From contig CP036434.1 of the NCBI GenBank assembly GCA_007751475.1, positions 744,001 through 808,000 on the forward strand: a stretch of 64,000 nucleotides of DNA, in the 5' to 3' direction. The position numbers and the translations under genes were made by a program. The DNA comes from Saltatorellus ferox. GTDB taxonomy: Bacteria; Planctomycetota; UBA1135; GCA-002686595. Shown here one piece after another: positions 8,936-18,561 of this stretch (its first letter is position 1; every line of letters begins with the position of its first letter). The notes below the pieces were generated by a model. That model made no database searches. It was not told where the DNA came from and saw nothing but the letters and a program-made list of their open reading frames with translations.

Positions 8936-9970
8936 TCACGCACTCTGGGCTGCGCCCATCAGTCGATACAGGAGCCTCGCGCCGACGATCGCATCCCACG
9001 AGGTTCCCTCGGGATCGCCATCCGGCCCGGGGCTCACTTCGTTGAGGTCGAGGCCGACGATGCGCTTGCCGCTCTTGCGGAGCTCCTCCAGCCAGACCAT
9101 CAGCTCGTCCCAGCGCAGACCGCCGGGGACCGGCGTGCCGGTGTTCGGGCAGAGCGTCGGATCGAGCGCGTCGATGTCGAAGCTGATGTAGACGTCGTCG
9201 GGCAGACCGCTGAGGGTTTCGCGGGCCAGCGCGCGGGTGCGGCCCTCGAAGCGCGCGCTGTCGAGGTCGGCCTCGAAGAGCGCGGTCACCGGGGAGGGGC
9301 CGCGGAGTTCCTCGTACTCCTGCTCGCAGAGGTCGCGGATGCCGACCTGGACGATCTTCGAGACGTTGCCGATCTCCTGGAGCACGTTGTGCATGATCGA
9401 CGCGTGGGACCAGCGGAAGCCCTCGAAGGCAGGGCGCAGGTCGGCGTGGGCGTCGAACTGAAGCACCGCGAGGCCGGGGTAGCGGTCGGCGCAGGCCGCG
9501 ATCGCACCGAAGGGAGTCGAGTGATCACCGCCCAGGAGCACCGGGAGCTTCGGTTCCCGTCCGCCCGAAAGCCGCTCGTCGAAGAACGCGCGAACGCTGG
9601 CGTTGATCTCGTCGCCGATCTCGTTGATCCGGGCGACCGCGGCCGCGTCGGCGTCCTCGGCCCCGCCTTTTTCGATGAGCGGCTGGGTCAGCGCCCGCGC
9701 GGCCGTGTTCCAGGCGTGGAAGCGGTCCTCGATGGGCGCCATCCAGATACCTGATTCGTACGGTTTGCCGAAGCGCAGGTCGAAGAGGTCGATCTGGCGG
9801 CTCGCCGCCAGCACGGCCTCGGGCCCGTGGGCGGTCCCGCCGCGGTAGGAGGTCGTCGCCTCGAAGGGGACGCCCAGCACGTGGATGGCCGCGTCGCCGG
9901 GGCCGTGGGGGAGGCCGAAGAGGCCGCTGTCTGCGCCGGAGGCGGCGTTCGGGTCGAAGTCCATGGGCAT
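8936..9970 (-). CDS. Arginase/agmatinase/formimidoylglutamase family ureohydrolase
   Basis: This is a 344-aa binuclear manganese hydrolase. The metal ligands are visible in order: GGDHST, DAHADLR and SFDIDALDP. The core glycine-rich start GVPFEATTSYRGGTAHGPEA is also typical, as is the closing GLDLNEVSPGPDGD. The enzymes hydrolyse a guanidino or formimino group from arginine, agmatine, guanidinobutyrate or formiminoglutamate. Agmatinase-like activity is the best guess, but the substrate cannot be fixed by eye. I start it at MPMDFDPNAA (9970); the second ATG at 9964 is equally possible, and longer frames are Pro/Gly-rich antisense to the next gene. Confidence 0.88.
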   Translation of the reverse strand: MPMDFDPNAASGADSGLFGLPHGPGDAAIHVLGVPFEATTSYRGGTAHGPEAVLAASRQIDLFDLRFGKPYESGIWMAPIEDRFHAWNTAARALTQPLIEKGGAEDADAAAVARINEIGDEINASVRAFFDERLSGGREPKLPVLLGGDHSTPFGAIAACADRYPGLAVLQFDAHADLRPAFEGFRWSHASIMHNVLQEIGNVSKIVQVGIRDLCEQEYEELRGPSPVTALFEADLDSARFEGRTRALARETLSGLPDDVYISFDIDALDPTLCPNTGTPVPGGLRWDELMVWLEELRKSGKRIVGLDLNEVSPGPDGDPEGTSWDAIVGARLLYRLMGAAQSA

Positions 9971-10097
9971 ATTCTGGCGGCAAGGGAGCGGGGAATCACT
10001 TTCGGACCCGATGACCTTATCGGCGGACGCCCTGAATGGCGCCCGTCGGCCCCGCGTAGCGTGGGCCCCAAGATGCCTTGGATAGGCGCAAGTGACC

Positions 10098-11387
10098 ATG
10101 AGTAAGACAATTGACGTGGAAGGATCGTCCGGTGACGGTGATAAGGGTCGCGGTTTCGACCCGCCGTGGGAGGGCGCCAAGAAGGCCTGGAAGGGCTTCG
10201 GGGGCGGCGGTAGCGGTCCCTGGGGCTCCGGCGGTTCCGGCGGCGGAGGACGAGGTGGCCGCTCGGGCGGCCCCGACTTCCCGGATCCTCCGCCGCTGGT
10301 GAAGATCGCCGGCGGCGTCTTCGTGGTCCTGCTCGTGCTCTTCACGGTGCTCGGCCTTTCCGGGAAGCTCGGGATCGCGAAGGTCGAGGCCGACGAGATC
10401 GCCGTCCGGGTGAACTACCTGAGCGGCACCGAGCACGTCGTCAGCGACCCCGGCTACCAGTTCTACATCCCGTTCCTGATGGACGTGTACAAGCTGGACG
10501 GTCGCACCCAGGAGTACTTGATGAAGGGCGATTCCTACCAGGGGCTCGGTCAGGCGCCGTATCTGACCGTTCGCGCGATCGACGGCTCGAACTTCTGGTT
10601 CGACGAGCTGAAGATTCAGTACGAGGTGAACCCCGACGACGCAGGCATCTTGATCCGGGACTCGGGCCTCGGGGACAACTACAAGGAAGAGTGGATCAAG
10701 TCCTACGCCCGCTCGATCCTCCGCGACGAGTTCGGCCGCTACAGCGCCGTCGACGTCGCAGATCCGACGGTCTACAAGCAAGCGCCCGAGGCGGCGCGGG
10801 CGAAGATGAACGAGATCCTCGGGCCCCACGGCATCCGCGTCGTGCGGATCATCACGCCGAACCCGCAGTTCGATGAGAACTACGAGCGCGCGATCGAGAT
10901 GCGCAAGGAAGCCGACCAGGAGGTCGAGGAACTCCGGGCGCGCGTCCTGCAGATCGAGCAGGAGCGCGAGCAGCGCCTCGCCAAGGTTCGCAAGGAGAAG
11001 GAGGTCGAGATGCAGGAACTCACGGGTCAGCTGACCAAGGAACTCCTCGCGGCCGAGCAGTCCGCCATCCGGGTCGAGAAGTCGGCCGATGCGTTCGCGA
11101 TGGAGCGAATCGCGGAGGGCACCGCGAACGAGGCGCGCTACAAGGCGGAGGCCACGGGTCTCGTCGCGAAGTACACGAAAGAGGCTGAAGGTATCGAGAG
11201 CAAGGCGAAAGCGCTCGAGCAGCGCGGCGAGGTCGTCGTGCGCGAGGCCCTCGTCCAGAAGCTCCTCGGCGTGAAGTTCACGCTCGTTCCCTACAGCCGT
11301 GACCCGTCGCCCGAGCGCCTCGAGCACAGCGGCAGCACGCAGTCCCCTGAACGCATGATCCCGGCCGACGAAGCCGGCGGCAACTGA
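10098..11387 (+). CDS. SPFH/band-7 membrane protein, HflK-like
   Basis: This 429-aa protein has a glycine-rich cytoplasmic N-terminus (residues about 30-60), a TM helix (VKIAGGVFVVLLVLFTVLGL), an SPFH domain at about 85-270 and a long Glu/Lys-rich coiled coil (REALVQKLLGVKF near the end). The Gly-rich lead followed by one helix and SPFH is the plan of HflK, which with HflC forms a membrane ring around FtsH. The next gene is a second SPFH protein, supporting an HflK/HflC-type pair. No ftsH is nearby. An in-frame GTG 6 bases upstream is a less likely start. Confidence 0.82.
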   Translation: MSKTIDVEGSSGDGDKGRGFDPPWEGAKKAWKGFGGGGSGPWGSGGSGGGGRGGRSGGPDFPDPPPLVKIAGGVFVVLLVLFTVLGLSGKLGIAKVEADEIAVRVNYLSGTEHVVSDPGYQFYIPFLMDVYKLDGRTQEYLMKGDSYQGLGQAPYLTVRAIDGSNFWFDELKIQYEVNPDDAGILIRDSGLGDNYKEEWIKSYARSILRDEFGRYSAVDVADPTVYKQAPEAARAKMNEILGPHGIRVVRIITPNPQFDENYERAIEMRKEADQEVEELRARVLQIEQEREQRLAKVRKEKEVEMQELTGQLTKELLAAEQSAIRVEKSADAFAMERIAEGTANEARYKAEATGLVAKYTKEAEGIESKAKALEQRGEVVVREALVQKLLGVKFTLVPYSRDPSPERLEHSGSTQSPERMIPADEAGGN

Positions 11388-11397
11388 GGATCACACC

Positions 11398-12462
11398 ATG
11401 AATACGATCGCAAAAGTCTTCCTGAGTCTCGTGGGACTCCTGGTGGTGGGCCTCATCCTCCTGAACACGCTCTTCGTACGGATTCACCCGTGGGAGTACG
11501 GCGTGAAGCAGAACCTGCTCGGGGACGGTGTCGTCGAGAAGGACTTCGGCACCGGTTTCGTGCTGCGGATCCCCGGCGTGCACGAGTGGCACCGCATCGA
11601 CCGTCGCACCCACTTCGTGACGTTCGCGGATATCCGCCAGCGCACCGAAATCGGCATGTCGCGGCCCTCTCTGGAGATCCGGACCAAGGACAACAACCTC
11701 GCGACCTACGACCTGTCGGTGACCTACCGCGTGGAAGAGGGAAGCGCCTACAAGATCGTCCAGGACCGCAAGAAGGAGATCTACAAGGCGCGGGTGGTCG
11801 ACAACATCGAGTCGACGATGCGCGAGGAGCTGGCGCAGCTTTCTTCGGAGGAGATCTTCAGCACGGAGACGCGCCTTCGGGTGGCCAACGAGGCCCTGCC
11901 CAGGCTCGCCGAGAGTCTCCGGGAGTTCCAGTGCGTCCCCGACCAGGTGCTGATCCGCGCCGTACGATTCCAGGACGGCTACGAGGCGCGCCTCCAGGCC
12001 AAGCAGCTCACGTACCAGAAGACCGAGCTCGCGGAGTCCCAGCGCGCGGTCGAGGATCAATCGGCGATCACGCAGACGAAGCAGGCGGAGATCGAAGCGG
12101 CCGAGAAGGAGCTGCGCGGCGAGTGGGACAAGCGCATCCAGCAGGCGCAGTCCGAGAACCAGGTCAAGATCGCCGGCGTGCGCGCGAAGGCCAACATCTA
12201 CGACCAGGAGACCCGGGCCAAGGCGGACGCGTCGTTCGAGATCGCGATCGCCGAGGGCAATCTGGCGATCGCCAAGGCGGAGGCGCTGCGGAACGAGCTG
12301 CGCAACAAGGCGCTCGATACGAAGGGCGGTCGGATCTTCCTGGCCCAGCAGGCGGCCGAGAATCTCGACTTCGAGAGCGTGACGCTGAACAGCAACGACC
12401 CGCGCGTGCCGTCGGTGATCGACATCAGCGCGATGGTGAAGCTGCTGATCGGCGACGAGTAG
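11398..12462 (+). CDS. SPFH/band-7 membrane protein, HflC/prohibitin-like
   Basis: This 354-aa partner of the upstream gene starts with a TM helix (FLSLVGLLVVGLILLNTLF). An SPFH domain follows (VRIHPWEYGVKQNLLGDGVV to about residue 200), then an Ala/Glu/Lys-rich coiled coil and a C-terminus containing TKGGRIFLAQQAAENLDF. It lacks the Gly-rich N-terminus of its neighbour, as HflC does relative to HflK. The 10-bp spacing indicates cotranscription. The last 38 bp overlap the 3' end of the convergent sulfatase gene. Confidence 0.82.
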   Translation: MNTIAKVFLSLVGLLVVGLILLNTLFVRIHPWEYGVKQNLLGDGVVEKDFGTGFVLRIPGVHEWHRIDRRTHFVTFADIRQRTEIGMSRPSLEIRTKDNNLATYDLSVTYRVEEGSAYKIVQDRKKEIYKARVVDNIESTMREELAQLSSEEIFSTETRLRVANEALPRLAESLREFQCVPDQVLIRAVRFQDGYEARLQAKQLTYQKTELAESQRAVEDQSAITQTKQAEIEAAEKELRGEWDKRIQQAQSENQVKIAGVRAKANIYDQETRAKADASFEIAIAEGNLAIAKAEALRNELRNKALDTKGGRIFLAQQAAENLDFESVTLNSNDPRVPSVIDISAMVKLLIGDE

Positions 12463-14032
12463 GCGGCGCGGCCGTTGGGTTGCGCGACTTCCGGAAGGAG
12501 ACCGGGGATTCCAGCGGGCTGTGGGCCCAGGGGTCTCCGGTCTTCTCCAACAGGGCCAGGAGTAGCTCGTGGTGATGCGCCGCGGCTTCCGGCTCGGTCT
12601 CGAGGGAGTTTCCGAGCTCAGCTGGATCCGTCGCGCGGCAGTGGAGCTGGCGAACTTCGGGTTGTCCCGGCGTGCGCGAGATCACGTAGGTGTGGGTGGT
12701 GGAGCGAACGGCGCGGGATCCGGTCGGGTGGCCGGCCATGAGCGCTACCAGGTGGGCTGCCTGTTCGGGCTCCGCGTCCAGCGCGCGGAGTCGCGCGGAG
12801 TTGAACTCCAGCGAGTCGATCGCGCCCGCGTGGACCCAGTCGACGATGGAATTCAGCGCGGGCATCGCGTTCAGGTAGAGTAACGCCTCCGGCCCGCCGT
12901 GCGGTTCGCCCAGGAGCGCAGGCGACAGGTCTTGGCCTTCGACCGAGGCCGGGATCTCCGCCCCGAGTCCCAGGAGGCCGAGCAGCGTCGGCATCACGTC
13001 GGGCATACCGAGCAGCACCTCGCAGCGCCTGCCCGCGGGGATCCTGCCGGGCTGCCGCACGAGAAACGGGATGCCCGTGGACTCCTCGTGGAAGCTGCCC
13101 TTCTGCATGCGCCCGTGACTGCCCATCATCTCGCCGTGGTCGCTGGCGAAGACGACGAGCGTGTTCTCCTCGAGGCCTTCCTCGCGAAGGCAGGCGAGGA
13201 GACGACCGACCTGATCGTCGATCCCGGTGATGGCGCCGAAGTAGCCCTGGACGCTGGCGCACGCGCGGGCGATCTCCGCGGGCGACGCGGCCCCTTCGAC
13301 GTTGGGGTTCCGGAGCAGTTCGCGCGGCGTGCAGTGACGGTAGTGCTCCAGGTACTCTTCCGGCACCTGGTCGTGGGGCGGGTGGGGCGGATTCCACGAC
13401 AGCGTCAGCGCGAAGGGGCGCGCGGCGTCGCGCTGGGTTCCGCCGGGGTTCCGGAGGAAGTCGATCGCCACGTCGGTCTCGTGCCGCGCGGACCAGCCCT
13501 GGAACTCGACTCGGTCCTCCCGGTCGTCGCGCCAGTAGTGCGGGCGCAGATGGTCGTTGAAGCCGCCGTAGGAGTACCAGAACGCATGGCCGTGGCGTTT
13601 CGGTCCTGGCGGCGTGAACGCGTCCCAGACGTGACCATCCCAGGCTTCAGGGGCGGAGACGAATGGCTCTGTCGGCGCATCGAGGTGCCACTTGCCGATG
13701 TAGCCGACCTCGTAGCCCACGTCGCTGAGGACGTCGGAGAGGCAGCGCTCGGACTCCTTGAGGTAGATGCCGTAGCGGGCGTGGCCGCTGTGGCAGTTGG
13801 AGATCACGCCGTTCGAGAACGGATAGCGGCCCGTTTGCCACATGGCCCGCGCCGGGCTGCAGATCGGAGAGTTGGAGTAGGCCCGGACGCAGTCCGTGCC
13901 TTCCGCCGCGAGTCGATCGATGTTGGGCGTATGAACCGGGTCCTGCCCGCGGTGTCCCTGGGCCTGTGCGCGGAACTGGTCCGGAAAGAGAACCAGAAGG
14001 TTCGGCCGCTGGCCCCGAGGTTCGCTGGGCAT
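12425..14032 (-). CDS. Type I sulfatase (arylsulfatase family)
   Basis: This is a 535-aa formylglycine-dependent sulfatase. The signature CSPARAMWQTGRYP carries the Cys (residue 58) converted to formylglycine, and GYIGKWHLD is the second signature. Metal-binding residues appear near the N-terminus (LFPDQ) and in VFASDHGEMMGSHG. No signal peptide is visible, so this copy may be cytoplasmic. Family members remove sulfate esters from aromatic or carbohydrate substrates, and planctomycetes commonly carry many for marine polysaccharides. The substrate is not readable. The C-terminal 12 codons overlap the convergent SPFH gene. The methyltransferase gene lies 8 bp upstream and may be cotranscribed. 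Confidence 0.92.
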   Translation of the reverse strand: MPSEPRGQRPNLLVLFPDQFRAQAQGHRGQDPVHTPNIDRLAAEGTDCVRAYSNSPICSPARAMWQTGRYPFSNGVISNCHSGHARYGIYLKESERCLSDVLSDVGYEVGYIGKWHLDAPTEPFVSAPEAWDGHVWDAFTPPGPKRHGHAFWYSYGGFNDHLRPHYWRDDREDRVEFQGWSARHETDVAIDFLRNPGGTQRDAARPFALTLSWNPPHPPHDQVPEEYLEHYRHCTPRELLRNPNVEGAASPAEIARACASVQGYFGAITGIDDQVGRLLACLREEGLEENTLVVFASDHGEMMGSHGRMQKGSFHEESTGIPFLVRQPGRIPAGRRCEVLLGMPDVMPTLLGLLGLGAEIPASVEGQDLSPALLGEPHGGPEALLYLNAMPALNSIVDWVHAGAIDSLEFNSARLRALDAEPEQAAHLVALMAGHPTGSRAVRSTTHTYVISRTPGQPEVRQLHCRATDPAELGNSLETEPEAAAHHHELLLALLEKTGDPWAHSPLESPVSFRKSRNPTAAPPTRRRSAASPSR

Positions 14033-14040
14033 GGGAGCCT

Positions 14041-14661
14041 CTAAGGGATGAGCTGGAAGCGAATGACGTTGCTGTGGGGCAGCGTCTCCGTGTCTTCCTC
14101 GATGATCGTGTAGCCAGCGGCTTCCACCATGCCGCGCATGATGGGGCCGGTGGTCATCGCGAAGCCGCTATTCTCCGCGGCCATGGGCTTGTCCTTGTCC
14201 GCGTACTGAATCACCACGTTGGCGCCTGGCGCGAGGACGGAGCGTAGGTTGTTCAGGTACCCCTCGATCAGCGGCGGGTCGAGGTGTACGAACGTTCCGA
14301 ACGTGAAGACGTAGTCGACCGAGCGCGCGGGGACTCCGGGGAAGCCCGTGCCGTCGCTCTGACAGAACGAAAGCTGGGGGATCGCCCCGAAGCGCTCGAT
14401 CAGGTAGTGGAACATCTCGCGGTGGATGTCCACGCAGATCGTGCGATGGAAGCCAAGGAGGTACTGGGTCCAGCGTCCGCCGCCGCTCCCGATCTCCAGG
14501 GCCGTCTTGGAGGCCGTGACAAAGGGCTCGATGAAGCGCTCCCGGACCGAGGCGAGGATGTCCAGCTTGTCGGGGTCACCCCACTGGTTCCCGTAGGCCT
14601 CCTCCTTGTTCCAGGTGACCATCTGGTCACGCCACAGGTTGTTCCATTGGATGGTCGGCAT
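14041..14661 (-). CDS. SAM-dependent class I methyltransferase
   Basis: This 206-aa protein has the Rossmann methyltransferase motif I as ALEIGSGGGRWTQYL, motif II acidic residue in CVDIHREMF, and motif IV as DYVFTFGTFVHLDPP. The target is unknown. Small stand-alone enzymes of this sort often modify sugars or lipids. It lies 8 bp upstream of the sulfatase on the same strand, so both may share a transcript. The start at MPTIQWNNLW gives a complete domain. Confidence 0.85.
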   Translation of the reverse strand: MPTIQWNNLWRDQMVTWNKEEAYGNQWGDPDKLDILASVRERFIEPFVTASKTALEIGSGGGRWTQYLLGFHRTICVDIHREMFHYLIERFGAIPQLSFCQSDGTGFPGVPARSVDYVFTFGTFVHLDPPLIEGYLNNLRSVLAPGANVVIQYADKDKPMAAENSGFAMTTGPIMRGMVEAAGYTIIEEDTETLPHSNVIRFQLIP

Positions 14662-14758
14662 GGGAGGAGCTATCGAGCGATTCCGGAGGATCCCTTAGGG
14701 GAATCGGCCGACCCTTGGGGTTTCCCTTGGCTGGATGGGGGGAACGACCTGGGGGGGA

Positions 14759-15679
14759 TTAGAACGGCGGGCTCAGCCAGTCGCTCCCGTAGGAGAGGCT
14801 GCCGCCGAGGTGCCCGGTGATACCGACGAGAACGGCAAGCAGCGCGAGGAGCGGCAGCCGCAGGCCAGGCTTTCGATAGAAGACGGTCATCCCGAGGACG
14901 GCCACGGTTGCCACGGCGACGCCCAGCCAGCGGTGATCGTCGAGTTCGTGGCCGCGGTGGGTGGTGGACTCCGCCAGCAGCCAGCCGAACGCGGCGGACG
15001 GGACCGTGCTGAGGGCGCCGAGGGTGTAGCTGAAGGTGGCGGCGTGATGGAGCTGAGGCTTCCGCAGCACCCGGGCGAGCAGCTCGGCCAGGAACGCCGC
15101 CGTCAGGAGCGCGATGGGGAAGTGAACGATCGTCGGGTGGAAGCGCCCGAGCCACTTCGGCCAGGGCTGCTTCATCCAGTGAACCGGAACGTCTACCTCG
15201 GGCTGGGCGGGTGACTCCGTGACGACGAGAACCTCTTCGGTGACCGCTTCTTCTGCTAGGGGCGCCTCTTCTGCTATGGGCACCGTGGCGCCGTCGCGAA
15301 TCCAGCTCGCCAGCACCGCACGCTCCGCGGCGTCGAGCGGCGCGACATCGCTGTCGCTCGGCGGCATATCGCCGTCCTCGATGACCGCGAAGAGCCAGGA
15401 GTCGTCGGGCTCACCCGGAACGATAAGCTCCGGATCGGCCACGGTCGCGGCGAGGTCCCGGGCATCGGCCCATCCACGAGTGGCCTTGCGATCCTTCGAG
15501 TCAGGCCCGTGGCACGATCCGCAGCGTTCCACGAGAAGCGCCGCGGCCTCGAGAGCCCGGGCGTTCCCCTCCTGGTTCGGATCCGCGCTCTCCTGGCCGT
15601 AGGACACGAGCGAGAAGGAGAGGGCCAGCGAAACTTGCAGCAGCGCGACGGTGCAGCGGCGGAGGGACTTCGACTTCAT
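14759..15679 (-). CDS. Planctomycete-type cytochrome c domain fused to DUF2231 membrane domain
   Basis: This 306-aa protein has a signal peptide, then one heme-binding site CGSCHGPDSKDRKATRG (CxxCH) with a candidate axial Met in DGDMPPSD. That is the pattern of the planctomycete-type cytochrome c domain. The C-terminal half begins WPKWLGRFHPTIVHFPIAL, typical of DUF2231, and has four hydrophobic helices. The N-terminal heme domain should face the periplasm and the rest lies in the membrane. It may carry electrons or act as a redox sensor, but the partner is not evident. Confidence 0.83.
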   Translation of the reverse strand: MKSKSLRRCTVALLQVSLALSFSLVSYGQESADPNQEGNARALEAAALLVERCGSCHGPDSKDRKATRGWADARDLAATVADPELIVPGEPDDSWLFAVIEDGDMPPSDSDVAPLDAAERAVLASWIRDGATVPIAEEAPLAEEAVTEEVLVVTESPAQPEVDVPVHWMKQPWPKWLGRFHPTIVHFPIALLTAAFLAELLARVLRKPQLHHAATFSYTLGALSTVPSAAFGWLLAESTTHRGHELDDHRWLGVAVATVAVLGMTVFYRKPGLRLPLLALLAVLVGITGHLGGSLSYGSDWLSPPF

Positions 15680-15703
15680 CTCCGCCCATGATACTCAGCG
15701 TGC

Positions 15704-17380
15704 CTACCGCCGCAGCCAGAACTGCTCGATGGACGGGGCCGTTCCGGCTGGGGCACCCGCGGCGATGTCTTCGGGTAGGCCCGTGACGGTATCGATGGTC
15801 GCAGAGAGAAGCTGGTCGGGCTCGCCGAACACGGGCTCGGCGCGCCAGAGCATCTTCTGGCCGTCGCGGGAGAACGCCACCGCGGCGCGGCCGTTCAGGA
15901 AGTTGGGGTCCTGGAAGTCGCCCGTGGTCCACGCCGGGCCGAGGGTTCCGAGCCGGCTGAAGTCGGGCACCGAGTAGGCGACGACCTGGCGGGCGCTGTC
16001 GACGCGCGCGATCGTCTGGGTCACTGGCTCCACGCGTGTGAGCAGGCGCGATCCATCTTGCGACCAGAACGAGTCGTCCTCCTCCATGGCGAAGGTCGTG
16101 TCCGTCAAGCGTCTCGGCGCAGCCACTGAGTCGGCGTCGAAGACGAGCACCTCCCGGTACGCCACGTCGGTTTCGTAGGCGAGGAATCGGCCCGCGGGCG
16201 ACCAGCTCGAGCGATCCACGAAGGAGTTCGGGATGACGCTGGGTTCGATGGCGTACGGAGCGGCGCCGAACTCCGCGATCGTGATCTCGTCGGTGGAGCT
16301 GTCGCGGTGGTTCGAAACGAACGCCAGGCGGCGACCGCCTGGCTCCCACGCGACGAGTTCGTCGTTCATCCCGATCACGCCTCCGTGAGCGTTCGGCAGC
16401 GTCGCTCCTTCGACGAGTCCGCTCGCCACGTCGGCGATCCAGAGCGCGGAACCGCTCGGGGATGGGTCGTTCGCCAGGACCGCCACGAAGTCTCCGTTGT
16501 CGCTCGTGAAGCAGTAGGCATCCTCGAGGCCGGGGATCGTGAACTCCGTCCGGACAGAGGTTTCCAGATCGATCGTCACGAGTCGGTAGTACTCGGTGCC
16601 GTTCGAAAGGTAGACGTTGGCCACGATCGCGACCACGCTTCCGTCCCGCGAAACGGAGATGTAGTCGATCGACGTTTCGCCCCCGGGAGCCGGCGCGATG
16701 AGCGGACCGAGCGTCCCGGAGGAATCGACGACCGCCAAGACCTCGGACTCGAGCACGGAGTCGTACCCGGCCACCAGGAGCCTTGCCGAATCGCCGAGCC
16801 AGGTCACGGGCTCGACCTCGTCGTCGTCGATCACGATCCGTCGGAGGGCTCCGCCGTAAGCGTCCGCGACGTAGGTCGCACGCTGGAACGAGATCGAGGA
16901 GGGCGCCAGGATCATGGTGCGGCTGGAGTCGGTGCTGAAGGCGACGATCGCCTGGCCTTCATCGCCCGCCCTCGGACCGCTCTCCAGGTTCGAGGGGAGC
17001 GCGACGCGGCGCGAGGTGCGCTCCTGGAGGTCGATCGCGTGAAGCTCGAGGCTTCCCACGTCTCCCACGGTCGCGAAGAGGTAGCGCCCGTCCGGGGAGA
17101 GGCTGGCGCTGTTCGGGAGCAGTGGCCGGGTGGCGAAGAGCGCGCTCGCGACCGAAGTCAGCTCACCGGTGGCAAAGTCGTAGAGGTGGGGGACCTCGCC
17201 GGTGACGAGCGGATTTCCGCTCGGGTCGCGATCGGAGAAGAAAATGGCGAACTCGGCCGGCAGCTCGCCGCTGTCTCCAGGTGCCTGCTGCTGCTTCGAG
17301 TCGGAGGAGCCACAGGCGGGGAGGAGGGCGGCCAGGAGGAGAACGGAGGAGAGCCGTGACGCTCGGAGAGGGGCCTTCAT
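15704..17380 (-). CDS. Lipoprotein with WD40/TolB-like beta-propeller
   Basis: This 558-aa protein has a lipoprotein signal (SSVLLLAALLPACGSS), so it should be tethered to a membrane facing outward. The remainder contains repeated blade motifs of the TolB/PD40 type: SLSPDGRYLFATVG, AWEPGGRRLAFVSNH, SWSPAGRFLAYETD, FWSQDGSRLLTRV, AFSRDGQKMLWRA. A propeller of six or seven blades is likely. Family members bind proteins or peptides, and no enzymatic residues are evident. The start at 17380 has AAGG eight bases upstream; another Met lies at 17395. Confidence 0.75.
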   Translation of the reverse strand: MKAPLRASRLSSVLLLAALLPACGSSDSKQQQAPGDSGELPAEFAIFFSDRDPSGNPLVTGEVPHLYDFATGELTSVASALFATRPLLPNSASLSPDGRYLFATVGDVGSLELHAIDLQERTSRRVALPSNLESGPRAGDEGQAIVAFSTDSSRTMILAPSSISFQRATYVADAYGGALRRIVIDDDEVEPVTWLGDSARLLVAGYDSVLESEVLAVVDSSGTLGPLIAPAPGGETSIDYISVSRDGSVVAIVANVYLSNGTEYYRLVTIDLETSVRTEFTIPGLEDAYCFTSDNGDFVAVLANDPSPSGSALWIADVASGLVEGATLPNAHGGVIGMNDELVAWEPGGRRLAFVSNHRDSSTDEITIAEFGAAPYAIEPSVIPNSFVDRSSWSPAGRFLAYETDVAYREVLVFDADSVAAPRRLTDTTFAMEEDDSFWSQDGSRLLTRVEPVTQTIARVDSARQVVAYSVPDFSRLGTLGPAWTTGDFQDPNFLNGRAAVAFSRDGQKMLWRAEPVFGEPDQLLSATIDTVTGLPEDIAAGAPAGTAPSIEQFWLRR

Positions 17381-17471
17381 GGTGGCTGCCTTCATGGGTT
17401 TGGGGGCGAAGAAACGGATGGGGTTCATCCGGTCCAGCGCAGCCACCTCCCTCACTCCCTCACGAATTCAC

Positions 17472-18512
17472 TCATTCGCTCCGCGCGAGCTCTCTCCGGG
17501 CAGCCTTGTGGCCCGGGTGGTGTCTCACCATCGAACCTTCGCGGCAGATCGCGAGGTAGTGATCGACCGCGTCGGGGAGCCAGCGATGGACGCCGAGTGA
17601 GCCCGGGCGCCGCTCCAGGAACCCGAGGTGGCCGCCGCCCTCGATGATCTCGACCTGGACGTGTGGGCTGCGCGGCGCCGTCTCCAGCACGCGCGACGAG
17701 ACGATCGGGTCGTTGTCGGAATGCAGCACCACGACGGGGCTCTCCACGCGGTGCAGCGAGTGGACGGCGGACGCGCTCCGGTAGTACTGGCTCAGATTCT
17801 CGAAGCCCCACACGGGTCCCATGTAGAGCTCGTCGAACCGGCGCAGGCCGCTCAGCCTCGGCACGTGGTAGCTACCGGGGGCTGAGTCGCCGGTCAGCTC
17901 GGGGACCCAGCGCCGGCAGCTCCGCAGGACCCAGAGATCGTAGGCCTTGGAGCGCGGATGCCGCAGGTCGTGGGACGCGGCGTCGAGGTCGATGGGTGGG
18001 CAGATCGCCACGGACAGCTCCGGCGCATGCTCGGTCCCGTGCCCGAGCAGCTTCAGGAGCGTGTTGCCGCTGATCGAGTACCCGACCGCAAAGATGCGCG
18101 TCGTCGCCGCACGTTCCTTCAGCCAGAGGAGGGCGTCCTCGACGTCGTCGATGTGGCCGGCCATGTACGGGCGAGTCGATTCCTCGTGCTCGTCGCCGGA
18201 ACCTCGGTGGTCGAGAGCGAGCACCGCGTGCCCGCTCCCCGCAAAACGAACGGCCCCTTGTCGCAGGTAGCCGGAGCGAGTCGTGCCGCCGAGTCCGTGC
18301 AGAAGAAGAACGGCGGGCTGAACCTCCCCGTGGTGATACCAGCCATCCAGCGTCCCCCCGCAGCGCAGCGGAATCGCGACGCGCACGAAGTCGGGATTCT
18401 CCTCCAGCGGAGCCACGCCCTTGGGCAGCGCGAGCCCCAGCACCGTCTGCAAATCCCCACCAGGCAGGCAAGGATGCGGACGGAAGGGCGGGGGAGGGGG
18501 AAGACGGAGCAT
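17472..18512 (-). CDS. Alpha/beta hydrolase of the YheT/EMB8 type
   Basis: This is a 346-aa serine hydrolase. The nucleophile elbow is VGYSISGNTLLK, the acid is in VVVLHSDNDPIVSS, and the His is in EGGGHLGFLERR. The N-terminus FRPHPCLPGGDLQTVLG corresponds to the 'HPW...GH.QT' lead of the YheT family. It probably hydrolyses an ester; family substrates are poorly known. The gene reads away from the repeat cluster at 18.7 kb. Confidence 0.85.
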   Translation of the reverse strand: MLRLPPPPPFRPHPCLPGGDLQTVLGLALPKGVAPLEENPDFVRVAIPLRCGGTLDGWYHHGEVQPAVLLLHGLGGTTRSGYLRQGAVRFAGSGHAVLALDHRGSGDEHEESTRPYMAGHIDDVEDALLWLKERAATTRIFAVGYSISGNTLLKLLGHGTEHAPELSVAICPPIDLDAASHDLRHPRSKAYDLWVLRSCRRWVPELTGDSAPGSYHVPRLSGLRRFDELYMGPVWGFENLSQYYRSASAVHSLHRVESPVVVLHSDNDPIVSSRVLETAPRSPHVQVEIIEGGGHLGFLERRPGSLGVHRWLPDAVDHYLAICREGSMVRHHPGHKAARRELARSE

Positions 18513-18561
18513 GAGCGCACCAATTTACCTGGAGTGCGCGCAGCGCGCTCCGCCGCCGGCA